Source: Candidatus Omnitrophota bacterium
Lineage (GTDB): Bacteria; Omnitrophota; Gorgyraeia; Gygaellales; Profunditerraquicolaceae
Length of the DNA: 52,419 nt
Assembly: GCA_018895075.1 (NCBI GenBank)
Contig: JAHIOW010000008.1
Location: 1 to 52,419 of the forward strand
Direction: 5' to 3'
Shown: one piece after another, positions 37,013 to 45,430 of the stretch
Position numbering within the stretch: position 1 is the stretch's first letter
How the letters are laid out: the number at the start of each line of letters is the position of its first letter
Notes under the pieces: generated by a model
The model's input: only the letters and a program-made list of their open reading frames with translations
What the model was told of the DNA's origin: nothing
Databases searched by the model: none
Position numbers and translations under genes: made by a program

Positions 37013-37750
37013 ATGCATAGATTCTATAATCCTTGCCAAAATATCTCTGGCAATAAAATAATCATACAAGATAAGGGACTCCTCCATCATCTCAAAGATG
37101 TTTTACGCCTTAAGAGAGAAGACGAGGTTATAATATTTGATGGCCAACGTAACGAATATCAGTGTTCTATCGAAAAACTTACAGGTAAAGTCATCTTAAA
37201 TATCAAGCAGAAGCGGTCATTTTCAGAAATCAGAGAAGATATCAAGATTACTGTAGCTGTGGCTTTGCCTAAAAAATCTAAGATGGATGGAATTGTAGAT
37301 AAACTTACACAGCTGGGAGCAGATAGGATTATTCCTTTAGAGACTGAGCGTGTCAGTGTTAATCTTGATGATAGAAAGAAAAAGCTGCGACTTCAACGTT
37401 GGAGGAGAATCGCCTTAAGCGCCAGTCAGCAAAGCCAGAGAAATAACTTACCTATTATCGATTCAATAAAAGACATAAATGATGTATTATCTAATCTGCA
37501 GGGATTTGATTTGAAATTGATACCCACATTGACTGGAGAACGGGAACCATTAAAAGAAATTTTAGATAAATCTAAACCCCAAAATATATTAGTCCTTATT
37601 GGACCAGAAGGGGATTTTACGCTGCAAGAAGTCATTAAGGCTAAAAGAGCCGGCTTTATTGCAGTATCATTGGGTGATTTAGTCCTACGTGTGGAGACCG
37701 CCGCTATCGTAGTCGCTGGTTTTATTAGATTATATTATGAAAACGATTAA
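37013..37750 (+). CDS. rsmE: 16S rRNA (uracil1498-N3)-methyltransferase
   Basis: HHLKDVLRLKREDEVIIFDG, VDKLTQLGADRIIPLETERV, LIGPEGDFTLQEV, LGDLVLRVETAAIVVAG. Confidence 0.93.
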   Translation: MHRFYNPCQNISGNKIIIQDKGLLHHLKDVLRLKREDEVIIFDGQRNEYQCSIEKLTGKVILNIKQKRSFSEIREDIKITVAVALPKKSKMDGIVDKLTQLGADRIIPLETERVSVNLDDRKKKLRLQRWRRIALSASQQSQRNNLPIIDSIKDINDVLSNLQGFDLKLIPTLTGEREPLKEILDKSKPQNILVLIGPEGDFTLQEVIKAKRAGFIAVSLGDLVLRVETAAIVVAGFIRLYYEND

Positions 37751-39134
37751 CCCTTCGACTACGCTCAGGGTTAATGGTGAGCGAAGTCGAACCATTAAAT
37801 TCTTTACTTTGGGTTGTAAGGTAAATCAATATGAGACTCAAGTTATCAGGGAAAGATTTATTAAAGCCGGCTTTAGGGAATTAGAAGATGGTCAACCTGC
37901 CGATATCTATGTCATCAATACCTGTACCGTAACCTCAACAGCTGACCGTAAATCTCGCCGTCTAATTCATTATTCTCATCGGCAGAATCCTAAAGCCAAA
38001 ATTATCGTTACAGGCTGCTATACAGAATTAGATAGCGATGAAATCGCTAAAATTTCCGGGATAAGCCACATCGTTAAGAATAAAGAAAAAAATGGGATTG
38101 TGGGATTATTAGACGAACATAACGAACTTAACGAACATAACGAAGTAGGTATCCCGAATGCAGTTAATCAAGGTAGCCGTACTTCGGGATCCCGAAGAGA
38201 CACAGAAGCAGTTACTACATTCGGGATAAGCAATTTTTCTGGACATACCCGGGTATTTTTAAAGATTCAGGATGGTTGCAATAATCTTTGTTCTTATTGC
38301 AAGATACCTTTAGTCAGGGGAGCTTCAAAAAGTAGGCCTTTGAAGGAGATTATTCGAGAGGCAGAAAACCTCGTAAAAAATGGCTTTAAAGAAATAGTGC
38401 TTTCTGGCATTTGCTTAGGGGCTTATGGCAGAGATTTACAAGGACAGTTAAGTCTTGTTAATGTGGTTGAGGCATTAGAGAATATAGAGGGATTATTACG
38501 CATCAGATTAAGTTCTATAGAAGCGGCTGATGTCTCGGATAGATTAATCCAAAAGATGAGGCAATCTAGGAAATTATGTCGGCATCTGCACATTCCTATT
38601 CAAAGTGGCGATGATGCGGTTTTAAAGAAAATGAAGCGTAGCTATAAAGGTAGAGATTATTTAAATCTGATTAACAGGATAAAAAGATATATGCCAGGGG
38701 TAGCTATAACTACAGATGTTATGGTAGGCTTTCCCGGGGAAGATGAGATTAACTTCAAAAATACCACAGACTTGATTAAGAAAGTTCTTCCGCTTAGAGT
38801 GCATATTTTTCCTTATAGCCCAAGAGAAGGCACACCTGCTTATAATTTTAAAGATAAAGTAAATCCTGTCAAAATAAGAGAAAGGATTTTGCGTCTCCAA
38901 GGTATCGCCAAGGCCTGTGCACTTGCTTATAGAAAAGGATTCCTTACCAAAAATACGGATGTGCTTGATGTGCTTATAGAGACTCAATCCAAGGAAAATC
39001 CTACACTTTGGGAGGGTTACACTGATAATTATATAAAAGCCTTAGTTAAATCTAACCAAAACCTAAAAAACCAACTTGTCTCAGTGAGATTAGAAAAGAT
39101 AACTAAAGATTTTATCTTGGCAGAATTTCATTGA
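37737..39134 (+). CDS. mtaB: tRNA threonylcarbamoyladenosine methylthiotransferase MtaB-type, with two in-frame palindromic insertions
   Basis: FFTLGCKVNQYETQV, NTCTVTSTADRKSRRLI, KIQDGCNNLCSYCKIPLVRG (radical-SAM CxxxCxxC), TTDVMVGFPGE. Confidence 0.92.
   Translation: MKTINPSTTLRVNGERSRTIKFFTLGCKVNQYETQVIRERFIKAGFRELEDGQPADIYVINTCTVTSTADRKSRRLIHYSHRQNPKAKIIVTGCYTELDSDEIAKISGISHIVKNKEKNGIVGLLDEHNELNEHNEVGIPNAVNQGSRTSGSRRDTEAVTTFGISNFSGHTRVFLKIQDGCNNLCSYCKIPLVRGASKSRPLKEIIREAENLVKNGFKEIVLSGICLGAYGRDLQGQLSLVNVVEALENIEGLLRIRLSSIEAADVSDRLIQKMRQSRKLCRHLHIPIQSGDDAVLKKMKRSYKGRDYLNLINRIKRYMPGVAITTDVMVGFPGEDEINFKNTTDLIKKVLPLRVHIFPYSPREGTPAYNFKDKVNPVKIRERILRLQGIAKACALAYRKGFLTKNTDVLDVLIETQSKENPTLWEGYTDNYIKALVKSNQNLKNQLVSVRLEKITKDFILAEFH
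37746..37799. repeat. Palindromic element at the rsmE/mtaB junction (encodes INPSTTLRVNGERSRTIK in mtaB)
   Basis: ATTAACCCT/AGGGTTAAT, TTCGACTACGCTC/GAGCGAAGTCGAA (12/13), TTAATGGT/ACCATTAA. Confidence 0.9.
38115..38141. repeat. 9-nt tandem repeat in mtaB (GAACATAAC GAACTTAAC GAACATAAC)
   Basis: Direct reading; encodes EHNELNEHN. Confidence 0.9.
38150..38228. repeat. Double-hairpin palindromic element inside mtaB
   Basis: TATCCCGAATG...CTTCGGGATCCCGAAG...CATTCGGGATA; outer arms perfect 11 bp, central 16-bp palindrome. Confidence 0.9.
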
Positions 39135-39158
39135 TTGCCTATTTTAATATGATATAAT
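39131..39158 (+). promoter_or_regulatory. Sigma70-type promoter
   Basis: TTGATT-N16-TATAAT. Confidence 0.65.
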
Positions 39159-39195
39159 ATTTATTGAAAATTAAAATGAAACGAGGAGGTTAATA

Positions 39196-40013
39196 ATGCG
39201 CAGAACTATTATCTTTTCAGGTATAATTTTATTCTTTAGCGCGGGTCTCTGTTTTGCCCAAGAAGAATCTATCACCATCACCACCTATTATCCTTCACCT
39301 TATGGAAGTTATAATGAGCTAACCACTACAGGTGACACTTATCTGGCTATTGATTCTGGCAGTCAGGTCGGCATCGGCACGACGGATACAAATTCTTATA
39401 AGCTTCACGTAAAGGCAAATGCAACGTCTCCCGGCCAAATTGGCATAATGGTAGAGCAACCAGAGGGTAATCAAGTTGGTATTGTTACAGCAAATAGTAC
39501 AATTGGTGCATATATGGGAGTAAGCAACTTCTACGGTGCAGCACATATAGGAACATATACAAATCACCCCCTTATTCTAATGACTGGGGCTATACACGAA
39601 AGGTCACTATAGATACCTCTGGCAACGTCGGCATCGGGACGGCGAGTCCAGGAAACTATAAACTCTATGTTAACGGTAATCAATACGTAAACGGAACTAT
39701 CACTGCAAGTAGTTCTCGAAATAGGAAAACCAATATCCAGCCTTTTTCGCAGGAGGACTACCGAGAAATTTTAGAAAAACTGCAGAATATTGAGGTAGTG
39801 CGATATAATCTTAAAAGTCAAGATACCTCTTCTTTAGCAAAGAGGCATATTGGGGTTATTGCTGAAGATTCACCTGATGAGATTACCACCGAAGATAAAA
39901 GCGCAATTGAAATTGGTAGTTATTTAGGTTTTCTCTTGGCAGCAATAAAGTCGCAGAATGAAGAGATTAAAGCCTTAAAGCAACAGATAGACAGATTGAG
40001 TGGAACCAGGTAA
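39196..40013 (+). pseudogene. Secreted S74-type (intramolecular chaperone) surface protein, apparently frameshifted near 39585-39590
   Basis: Part 1 (39196-39612): signal peptide, ITITTYYPSPYGSYNELTTTGDTYLA, SQVGIGTTDTNSYKLHV. Part 2 in the other frame: YTRKVTIDTSGNVGIGTASPGNYKLYVNG...SSRNRKTNIQPFSQEDYREILEKLQNIEVVRYN...HIGVIAEDSPDEI. Confidence 0.75.
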
Positions 40014-40016
40014 CCA

Positions 40017-40358
40017 ATGAGGTGGGAAATGGGGACTTTTATAAAATTTTGTATTGTAATTATTTTAGCCGCATCTTTAATACTAGGTTTATTATCTTAT
40101 AAAGCAATCCTTGCCCAATGTAGTTGTGAGTGTGGGGATATTTGTACCTCCACCTCAACTACTCATGTAATAGAGCACCTTCCTTACAGCGCTACTTGGG
40201 AGGGTTCTTGTTGCGATGGAGGCCCTAAATCGGTTTCATTTAATACACTAGTCTTTTGGCATCAGGGCACTCAATATAATACACTTCCTGCCTACGTTAC
40301 CCATAGCTGGACTCAATTTGATGGATGCCTACCCTGTTTTCCAGAGGAAGGTATTTGA
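40017..40358 (+). CDS. Hypothetical secreted cysteine-rich protein
   Basis: N-terminal hydrophobic segment then CSCECGDICTSTST...GSCCDGG...DGCLPCF. Confidence 0.55.
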   Translation: MRWEMGTFIKFCIVIILAASLILGLLSYKAILAQCSCECGDICTSTSTTHVIEHLPYSATWEGSCCDGGPKSVSFNTLVFWHQGTQYNTLPAYVTHSWTQFDGCLPCFPEEGI

Positions 40359-40485
40359 GGGAGCGAATTGATGATAAGAAGAAGGGTGTCGGGGGAGAGC
40401 TCTTTTTAATATTACCCTTTTATAGATAACGGGTTACAATACCCTACCTATCAAAAAATAATTTTTAAAAAAGAAAGCGCTTTCC

Positions 40486-40514
40486 TTGATAATTACCTGT
40501 TTATATGTTATACT
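40486..40514 (+). promoter_or_regulatory. Sigma70-type promoter upstream of the cvpA-like gene
   Basis: TTGATA-N17-TATACT. Confidence 0.65.
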
Positions 40515-40548
40515 TTGAAGAACTTAGAGGTCAAAAGGAGAATAAGGT

Positions 40549-41142
40549 ATGTTATTAGGGGGCATAAGACAATTTAACTGGCTGGATATCGTTGTTCTAA
40601 TTCTAATATTACGAATAGGTTACATCGCGCTGAAGAATGGCCTACCAGTAGAACTATTTAAATTCTTCGGCACCATCTTTTCGGTGTATCTGTCTATGCA
40701 TTATTATGTTTTGTGGGCGGTGTATTTACAAGAACGTATCCCTCTAAAAAATATATCCTTGGGATTCTTAAGACTTTTTTCTTTTGTGGCCTTATCCGCC
40801 TTGGGTTATTTTATTTTTCTTCTCTTGCGTAAGGTATTTTACCGGTTGATTACAGTAGAGCCGGTCGAGAAATTAAATAAATGGGGGGGCTTTATCTTAA
40901 GTATGCTCAGGGGTATTTTATTGTTAAGTCTAATATTATTTATTCTGGCTCTCTCTAATATCAGTTATTTAAATAAGAGCGCCAGAAACTCTTATTTAGG
41001 CAGGCGTATTTTTAAGGTTGCTCCTTTTGTCTACAGCGGATTATGGAATAATTTGGTTTCTAAGTTTAGGACTGCTGAGGAATTCAATAAGGCTATCCTT
41101 GAGGTTCAACCCTTGGGTTCTGCTGTAAAACCTAATCCATGA
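40549..41142 (+). CDS. CvpA family membrane protein
   Basis: NWLDIVVLILILRIGYIALKNGLPVELFKFFGTIFSVYLSMHYY, four hydrophobic segments. Confidence 0.75.
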   Translation: MLLGGIRQFNWLDIVVLILILRIGYIALKNGLPVELFKFFGTIFSVYLSMHYYVLWAVYLQERIPLKNISLGFLRLFSFVALSALGYFIFLLLRKVFYRLITVEPVEKLNKWGGFILSMLRGILLLSLILFILALSNISYLNKSARNSYLGRRIFKVAPFVYSGLWNNLVSKFRTAEEFNKAILEVQPLGSAVKPNP

Positions 41143-42014
41143 AATTATTCCGTCTTTATAATCAGGTTATAAAATTTGGCAGGGCAGGCGATCCCAGAAA
41201 AAAAACCCGGATAGATTCTTATCCTGATACCGCTATACTGTATGGGGAAGCGGATACCCAGATAAAAAGGATTCTTATAGGTATAGATATAGAGGTAGGC
41301 GAACTCTTATTAGCAGATAAGATTCGTAAGCAACAGGGACTAGATTTAGTAATCTCTCATCATCCGCAAGGTAAGGCATTAGTTTCTTTATACAAGGTGA
41401 TGGGGGTGCAGGTAGATTTATTAAGAAAGTTAGGAATATCTAAGTCCGTTGCCCAGGAGCTATTAGAGGAGAGAAAGAGAGAAGTAGAGAGGAGGTTCCT
41501 GCCGCATAATCATATGCGCGCAGTAGACGCAGCGAGGTTGTTAGATTTGCCATTTATGTGCGCGCATACACCGGCGGATAATCAGGCGCACAGTTTCATA
41601 CAGGAATTATTGAATAAAGAAAAACCTAAGAAACTGAAGGACATCCTGGATATCTTGATGGGTATCCCTGAATACAAACAGGCAGCAGGAGACTTGGCCG
41701 GGCCAAGGATTATTTTGGGAAATCCTAATCGCCCGGCGGGTAAGATTTCTCTGGAGATGACCGGAGGTACGTCAGGCCCTAAAGAGGCATTTGCCAGGTT
41801 GTATAAGGCCGGGATTAGGACCCTGGTGTGTATGCATATGAATGAGGAACATTTTAAGAAAGTAAAGGATATCAATCTTAATGTAATTATTGCCGGGCAC
41901 ATCTCTTCTGATACCTTGGGTTTAAACCTGCTTTTAGACAGAATCGAAAAAGAAGACAAAGAAAAGTTCCAGGTTATTAATTGCTCAGGGTTCCACCGAA
42001 TTCCTCGTAGATAG
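41139..42014 (+). CDS. NIF3-like (NGG1p-interacting factor 3) family protein
   Basis: KRILIGIDIEVGELLLADKIRKQQGLDLVISHHPQGKAL, MCAHTPADN, INVIIAGHISSDTLGLN-type C-terminal motif. Confidence 0.75.
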   Translation: MKLFRLYNQVIKFGRAGDPRKKTRIDSYPDTAILYGEADTQIKRILIGIDIEVGELLLADKIRKQQGLDLVISHHPQGKALVSLYKVMGVQVDLLRKLGISKSVAQELLEERKREVERRFLPHNHMRAVDAARLLDLPFMCAHTPADNQAHSFIQELLNKEKPKKLKDILDILMGIPEYKQAAGDLAGPRIILGNPNRPAGKISLEMTGGTSGPKEAFARLYKAGIRTLVCMHMNEEHFKKVKDINLNVIIAGHISSDTLGLNLLLDRIEKEDKEKFQVINCSGFHRIPRR

Positions 42015-42462
42015 TAGAGTACAGAGAACAGAGTACAGATTACAGTAAAAGATGGAAGATAAAAATTCTGTTTTTGACTTTGAAAAATTAAAGGTTTATC
42101 AAAAAGCACTTGATTTTATAGATAAGATATTTGAGATTTGTAAAAACTTACCTCGTGAATATAAGTATTCTTTAGGAGATAATTTATTAAGAGCAGGTTT
42201 ATCAATAGCAAATAATTTGGCTGAAGGTAATGGAAAAAAATCCAAAAGAGAAAAACAGCGTTATTTTGGTATATCCTTAGATTCAACAAGAGAATGTATT
42301 TCGGTATTTAATGTTTTCAAAAGACAGAAGTTAATTACAAATGATAGATTTTTAGAAATTCGTTCAGATAGCAGAGAAATTACAGGTATGATTTATAATT
42401 TAATCGGTTCTTTAGCCTAGCCTGTCTTCTGTTTTCTGTACTCTGTTATCTGTAATCCAATA
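42009..42462. mobile_element. Putative S23/IVP cassette: four-helix-bundle ORF between inverted 42-nt heptamer-periodic arms
   Basis: Left arm 42009-42050 (AGATAGT AGAGTAC AGAGAAC AGAGTAC AGATTAC AGTAAAA); right arm 42421-42462 (CCTGTCT TCTGTTT TCTGTAC TCTGTTA TCTGTAA TCCAATA); 24/28 identical over the best inverted match. Confidence 0.6.
42052..42420 (+). CDS. Four helix bundle protein (S23 / 23S rRNA intervening-sequence protein family)
   Basis: FEKLKVYQKALDFIDKIFEICKNLPREYKYSLGDNLLRAGLSIANNLAEGNGKKSKREKQRYFGISLDSTRECISVFNVFKRQKLI. Confidence 0.88.
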   Translation: MEDKNSVFDFEKLKVYQKALDFIDKIFEICKNLPREYKYSLGDNLLRAGLSIANNLAEGNGKKSKREKQRYFGISLDSTRECISVFNVFKRQKLITNDRFLEIRSDSREITGMIYNLIGSLA

Positions 42463-42478
42463 CTATAGAGATATAAAC

Positions 42479-45430
42479 ATGGCCGGTCGTATACCAGAAA
42501 ATATATTAGAGGATATATTAAGCCGGGTAGATATCGCGGAGGTAATCTCCAGTTATATACCCTTGAAGCGCGCCGGGAGAAATTTTAAGGCCTGTTGCCC
42601 TTTTCATCATGAGAAGACGCCTTCTTTTATGGTCTCGCCTGAGCGTCAGATTTATCATTGCTTCGGATGTTTTCCCGCAGGTTCTTTAATAAAAACAGAA
42701 AAAGGCTTTCATAGAATTGAAGATGTACAAGTAGGGCAAATGGCTCTTACTCATCGTGGTAGATTTAAACCTGTTATAAGAACTTTATGGAGACCTTATA
42801 ATGGAGAATTAATAGAGGTATATACAAGAAAGTCTAGTTTCCCTGTAACTGTGACTGCGGATCACGAAATTTTTGCTATAAAAACAGAAAATTGTAAGTA
42901 CAAATCTAGAGAAAATAGAATATGTCAGTGGCGATGTAAGTTATATTGTCCGGAAAAGTTTTTCAAAAAATATAAGATACAACAATTACCAGCTAGACAA
43001 CTGACCCTTAACGATTATTTGTTATATCCAATTAATAAAAAAATAAACAACATTAAATTTATAGATTTAAATAAATACTATAACCGCAAAATTAGTAACT
43101 TCGGCCCAGATATAAAATCTATCCCTACAAAAATAGAAATTGGCGAAAGATTTTTAAAATTAATAGGATATTGGATAGCTGAAGGTAGCAATCATCGGGC
43201 TTATATTAGATTTAGCTTGGGTGGCCATGAAAGAAAATTTGCTGAGGAAGTAAAGAGACTCATTGAAGATATTTTCAACATTAAGACCGCCATTCATATT
43301 AGAAAGATTGGGAAAAGCGGGATAGAGGTAACCGCATGTAATTCAAAATTGGCTAATATTTTTGAGAATCTTTGTGGAAAATTGGCAGAAAATAAACATA
43401 TTCCATTTGAATTGCAAGATTTACCTCCTTTGAGTCAAAGAATAATTCTGGATGCTGTTTTTAAGGGAGATGGTTATACCGGTAAAATCAACAAATCTAA
43501 AACAAATAGAGAATTTAAAGCTATTACTACTGTATCTTTAGTTTTAGCGGAGCAGTTAAAAGATATCTTATTACGGCTCGGTGTTTCTCCTACTTTTAGT
43601 ATTGAGAAAGAAAAGGTAGATAAAAATAAGGTAAATCATAAAATGGCCTATACTATCTCATGGCAAGAAAATATTAGATTGCATTTTTCAGATATTACTC
43701 AAATTGACAATATTTTTTATCAAACCTTGCCAATTAAAAAAATTATAAAGAAAAAGTTTTCAGGAAATGTATATAATTTGACAGTAGCAGAAGATCATTC
43801 TTATACAACACCCAATTTTGTTGTTGGAAATTGCGGAAAAGGAGGGAATGCCTTCAATTTTCTGATGGAGTATGAACGCATGGAGTTTCTTGAGGCAGTC
43901 CAGACCCTGGCAAAAAAATGCGGTGTTTCCCTGCCAGAGGCGCAAAGACAGGACGCGCAGACTACAAGTCTTTATACGCAACTTTATAAAATAAATGAAT
44001 TAGCGGCTTTGTTTTATAGGAATACCTTGAATTCTCAAAATGGCCAGGAGGCAAAAGATTATCTCTTAAAACGGGGCGTAAAAGAAGAGAGTATGAAATT
44101 ATTCCAGTTGGGTTTTGCTGAGGATAAATGGGATGCCTTAATAAACCATTTAAGGGCTAAAAATATAAGTCTTTCCTTACTGGAGAAGGCAGGTTTAATT
44201 TTGGCTAAGGAAGGCGGCGGCTACTATGACCGATTTCGCCAGCGTATTGTCTTTGCGATATTGGATATGAAATCAAGGCACCTTGGTTTTGGCGCCAGGT
44301 TTCTTTCGGCTCATCCGGGCGCGGATAATAATTTAGCCAAATACATCAATTCGCCGGAGACGTTCATATACAGCAAGGGAAGGCACCTCTATGGATTGAA
44401 TTTTGCCAAAGAGGCCATTAAAGAGTTTGATTATGTAGTGATCGTGGAAGGTTATCTAGATTTTATCCTTCCTTTTCAGGAAGGTTTTAAAAACATTGTC
44501 GCCTCGCTTGGCACAGCCTTTACCACAGAGCAGGCACGACTTATAAAACGCTATACACATAATGTGGTGATGGTCTATGACGCAGACAAGGCCGGGGAAC
44601 TGGCTACTTTAAGGACATTAGATATATTTATTGAAGAAGGGATGGATGTGCGGGTTGTTTCTTTACCAGAAGGTTTTGACCCTGACCTATTCGTGCGCAA
44701 ACAGGGCATCGAAGATTTTAAAGAAAAGATTAAAAGGGGAGAAAACCTGTTTGACTATAAATTGAGAATCTTAAAATCGCGCTACAACCCTAAAGATATA
44801 GAGGGTAAGGCCAAGATTTCTCAAGAGATACTTCTGACCATAAACAAATTTAAGAACGCGGTTTTAAAATCCGAATATATCAAGAAACTGGCGCAGGATT
44901 TACGCCTAGAAGAAGATGCCTTATTACAGGAATTAAAGAAGATAAAAGAAGAAAGGCCGTATCCGGGCTTAAATCAGGCAGCGCCCAAGAAACTGAATAT
45001 AAATCCTGCAGAGAGGTTATTGATAAAGTTAATGTTAGAAGAGAGAGAACTTATTGAGCGTATAAGAGAGAGCGTTGAGCCCGGGGACTTTCAGGATGCA
45101 AGAATTTCCAGGGTGGTAGCAATAATGTTTGAGCTTATGGAGCAAGGGAAAAAAATAGAGCCCAGTATTTTAATAAATTATTTTGACGACGAGGATATTC
45201 TACAGGTTATCTCTGAGTCGGCTTTGCTGCCTGAGGTATCCAGCCAAGATAGAGAAAGGATAGTAGGGGATTGTATACAGCGCCTGAAGAGTTCAAGATT
45301 GGCCTTTAAAAGGCAGCGCCTGCAAGAGGAGATAAAGACAGCCGAAAGTTTGGGTGACGAGCAGAGACTAGATAGCCTCAAACAGGAATTTAACCTTTTA
45401 ATTAAAATGAAGCCCAAACTTACGGAATAA
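42479..45430 (+). CDS. dnaG: DNA primase precursor interrupted by an in-frame intein
   Basis: Zinc-binding domain CPFHHEKTPSFMVSPERQIYHCFG|C (split), GKGGNAFNFLMEYERMEFLEAVQTLAKKCG, TOPRIM VVIVEGYLDFILPFQEG...VVMVYDADKAG. Confidence 0.95.
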   Translation: MAGRIPENILEDILSRVDIAEVISSYIPLKRAGRNFKACCPFHHEKTPSFMVSPERQIYHCFGCFPAGSLIKTEKGFHRIEDVQVGQMALTHRGRFKPVIRTLWRPYNGELIEVYTRKSSFPVTVTADHEIFAIKTENCKYKSRENRICQWRCKLYCPEKFFKKYKIQQLPARQLTLNDYLLYPINKKINNIKFIDLNKYYNRKISNFGPDIKSIPTKIEIGERFLKLIGYWIAEGSNHRAYIRFSLGGHERKFAEEVKRLIEDIFNIKTAIHIRKIGKSGIEVTACNSKLANIFENLCGKLAENKHIPFELQDLPPLSQRIILDAVFKGDGYTGKINKSKTNREFKAITTVSLVLAEQLKDILLRLGVSPTFSIEKEKVDKNKVNHKMAYTISWQENIRLHFSDITQIDNIFYQTLPIKKIIKKKFSGNVYNLTVAEDHSYTTPNFVVGNCGKGGNAFNFLMEYERMEFLEAVQTLAKKCGVSLPEAQRQDAQTTSLYTQLYKINELAALFYRNTLNSQNGQEAKDYLLKRGVKEESMKLFQLGFAEDKWDALINHLRAKNISLSLLEKAGLILAKEGGGYYDRFRQRIVFAILDMKSRHLGFGARFLSAHPGADNNLAKYINSPETFIYSKGRHLYGLNFAKEAIKEFDYVVIVEGYLDFILPFQEGFKNIVASLGTAFTTEQARLIKRYTHNVVMVYDADKAGELATLRTLDIFIEEGMDVRVVSLPEGFDPDLFVRKQGIEDFKEKIKRGENLFDYKLRILKSRYNPKDIEGKAKISQEILLTINKFKNAVLKSEYIKKLAQDLRLEEDALLQELKKIKEERPYPGLNQAAPKKLNINPAERLLIKLMLEERELIERIRESVEPGDFQDARISRVVAIMFELMEQGKKIEPSILINYFDDEDILQVISESALLPEVSSQDRERIVGDCIQRLKSSRLAFKRQRLQEEIKTAESLGDEQRLDSLKQEFNLLIKMKPKLTE
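42668..43831 (+). other. DnaG intein (388 aa) with a LAGLIDADG-type homing-endonuclease domain
   Basis: N-terminal block CFPAGSLIKTEKGFHRIEDVQVGQMALTHRG; TADHEIFA; LIGYWIAEGS and ILDAVFKGDGYTG motifs; C-terminal blocks NVYNLTVAEDHSYTTPNFVVGN|C. Confidence 0.94.

Noticed and set aside
39196-40013. Prophage tail-fibre gene
   Set aside because: The S74-like domain is phage-like, but no other phage genes are nearby and the protein has a bacterial secretion signal.
42009-42462. Diversity-generating retroelement, because Avd shares the S23 four-helix-bundle fold
   Set aside because: No reverse transcriptase and no template/variable repeat pair found in the window.
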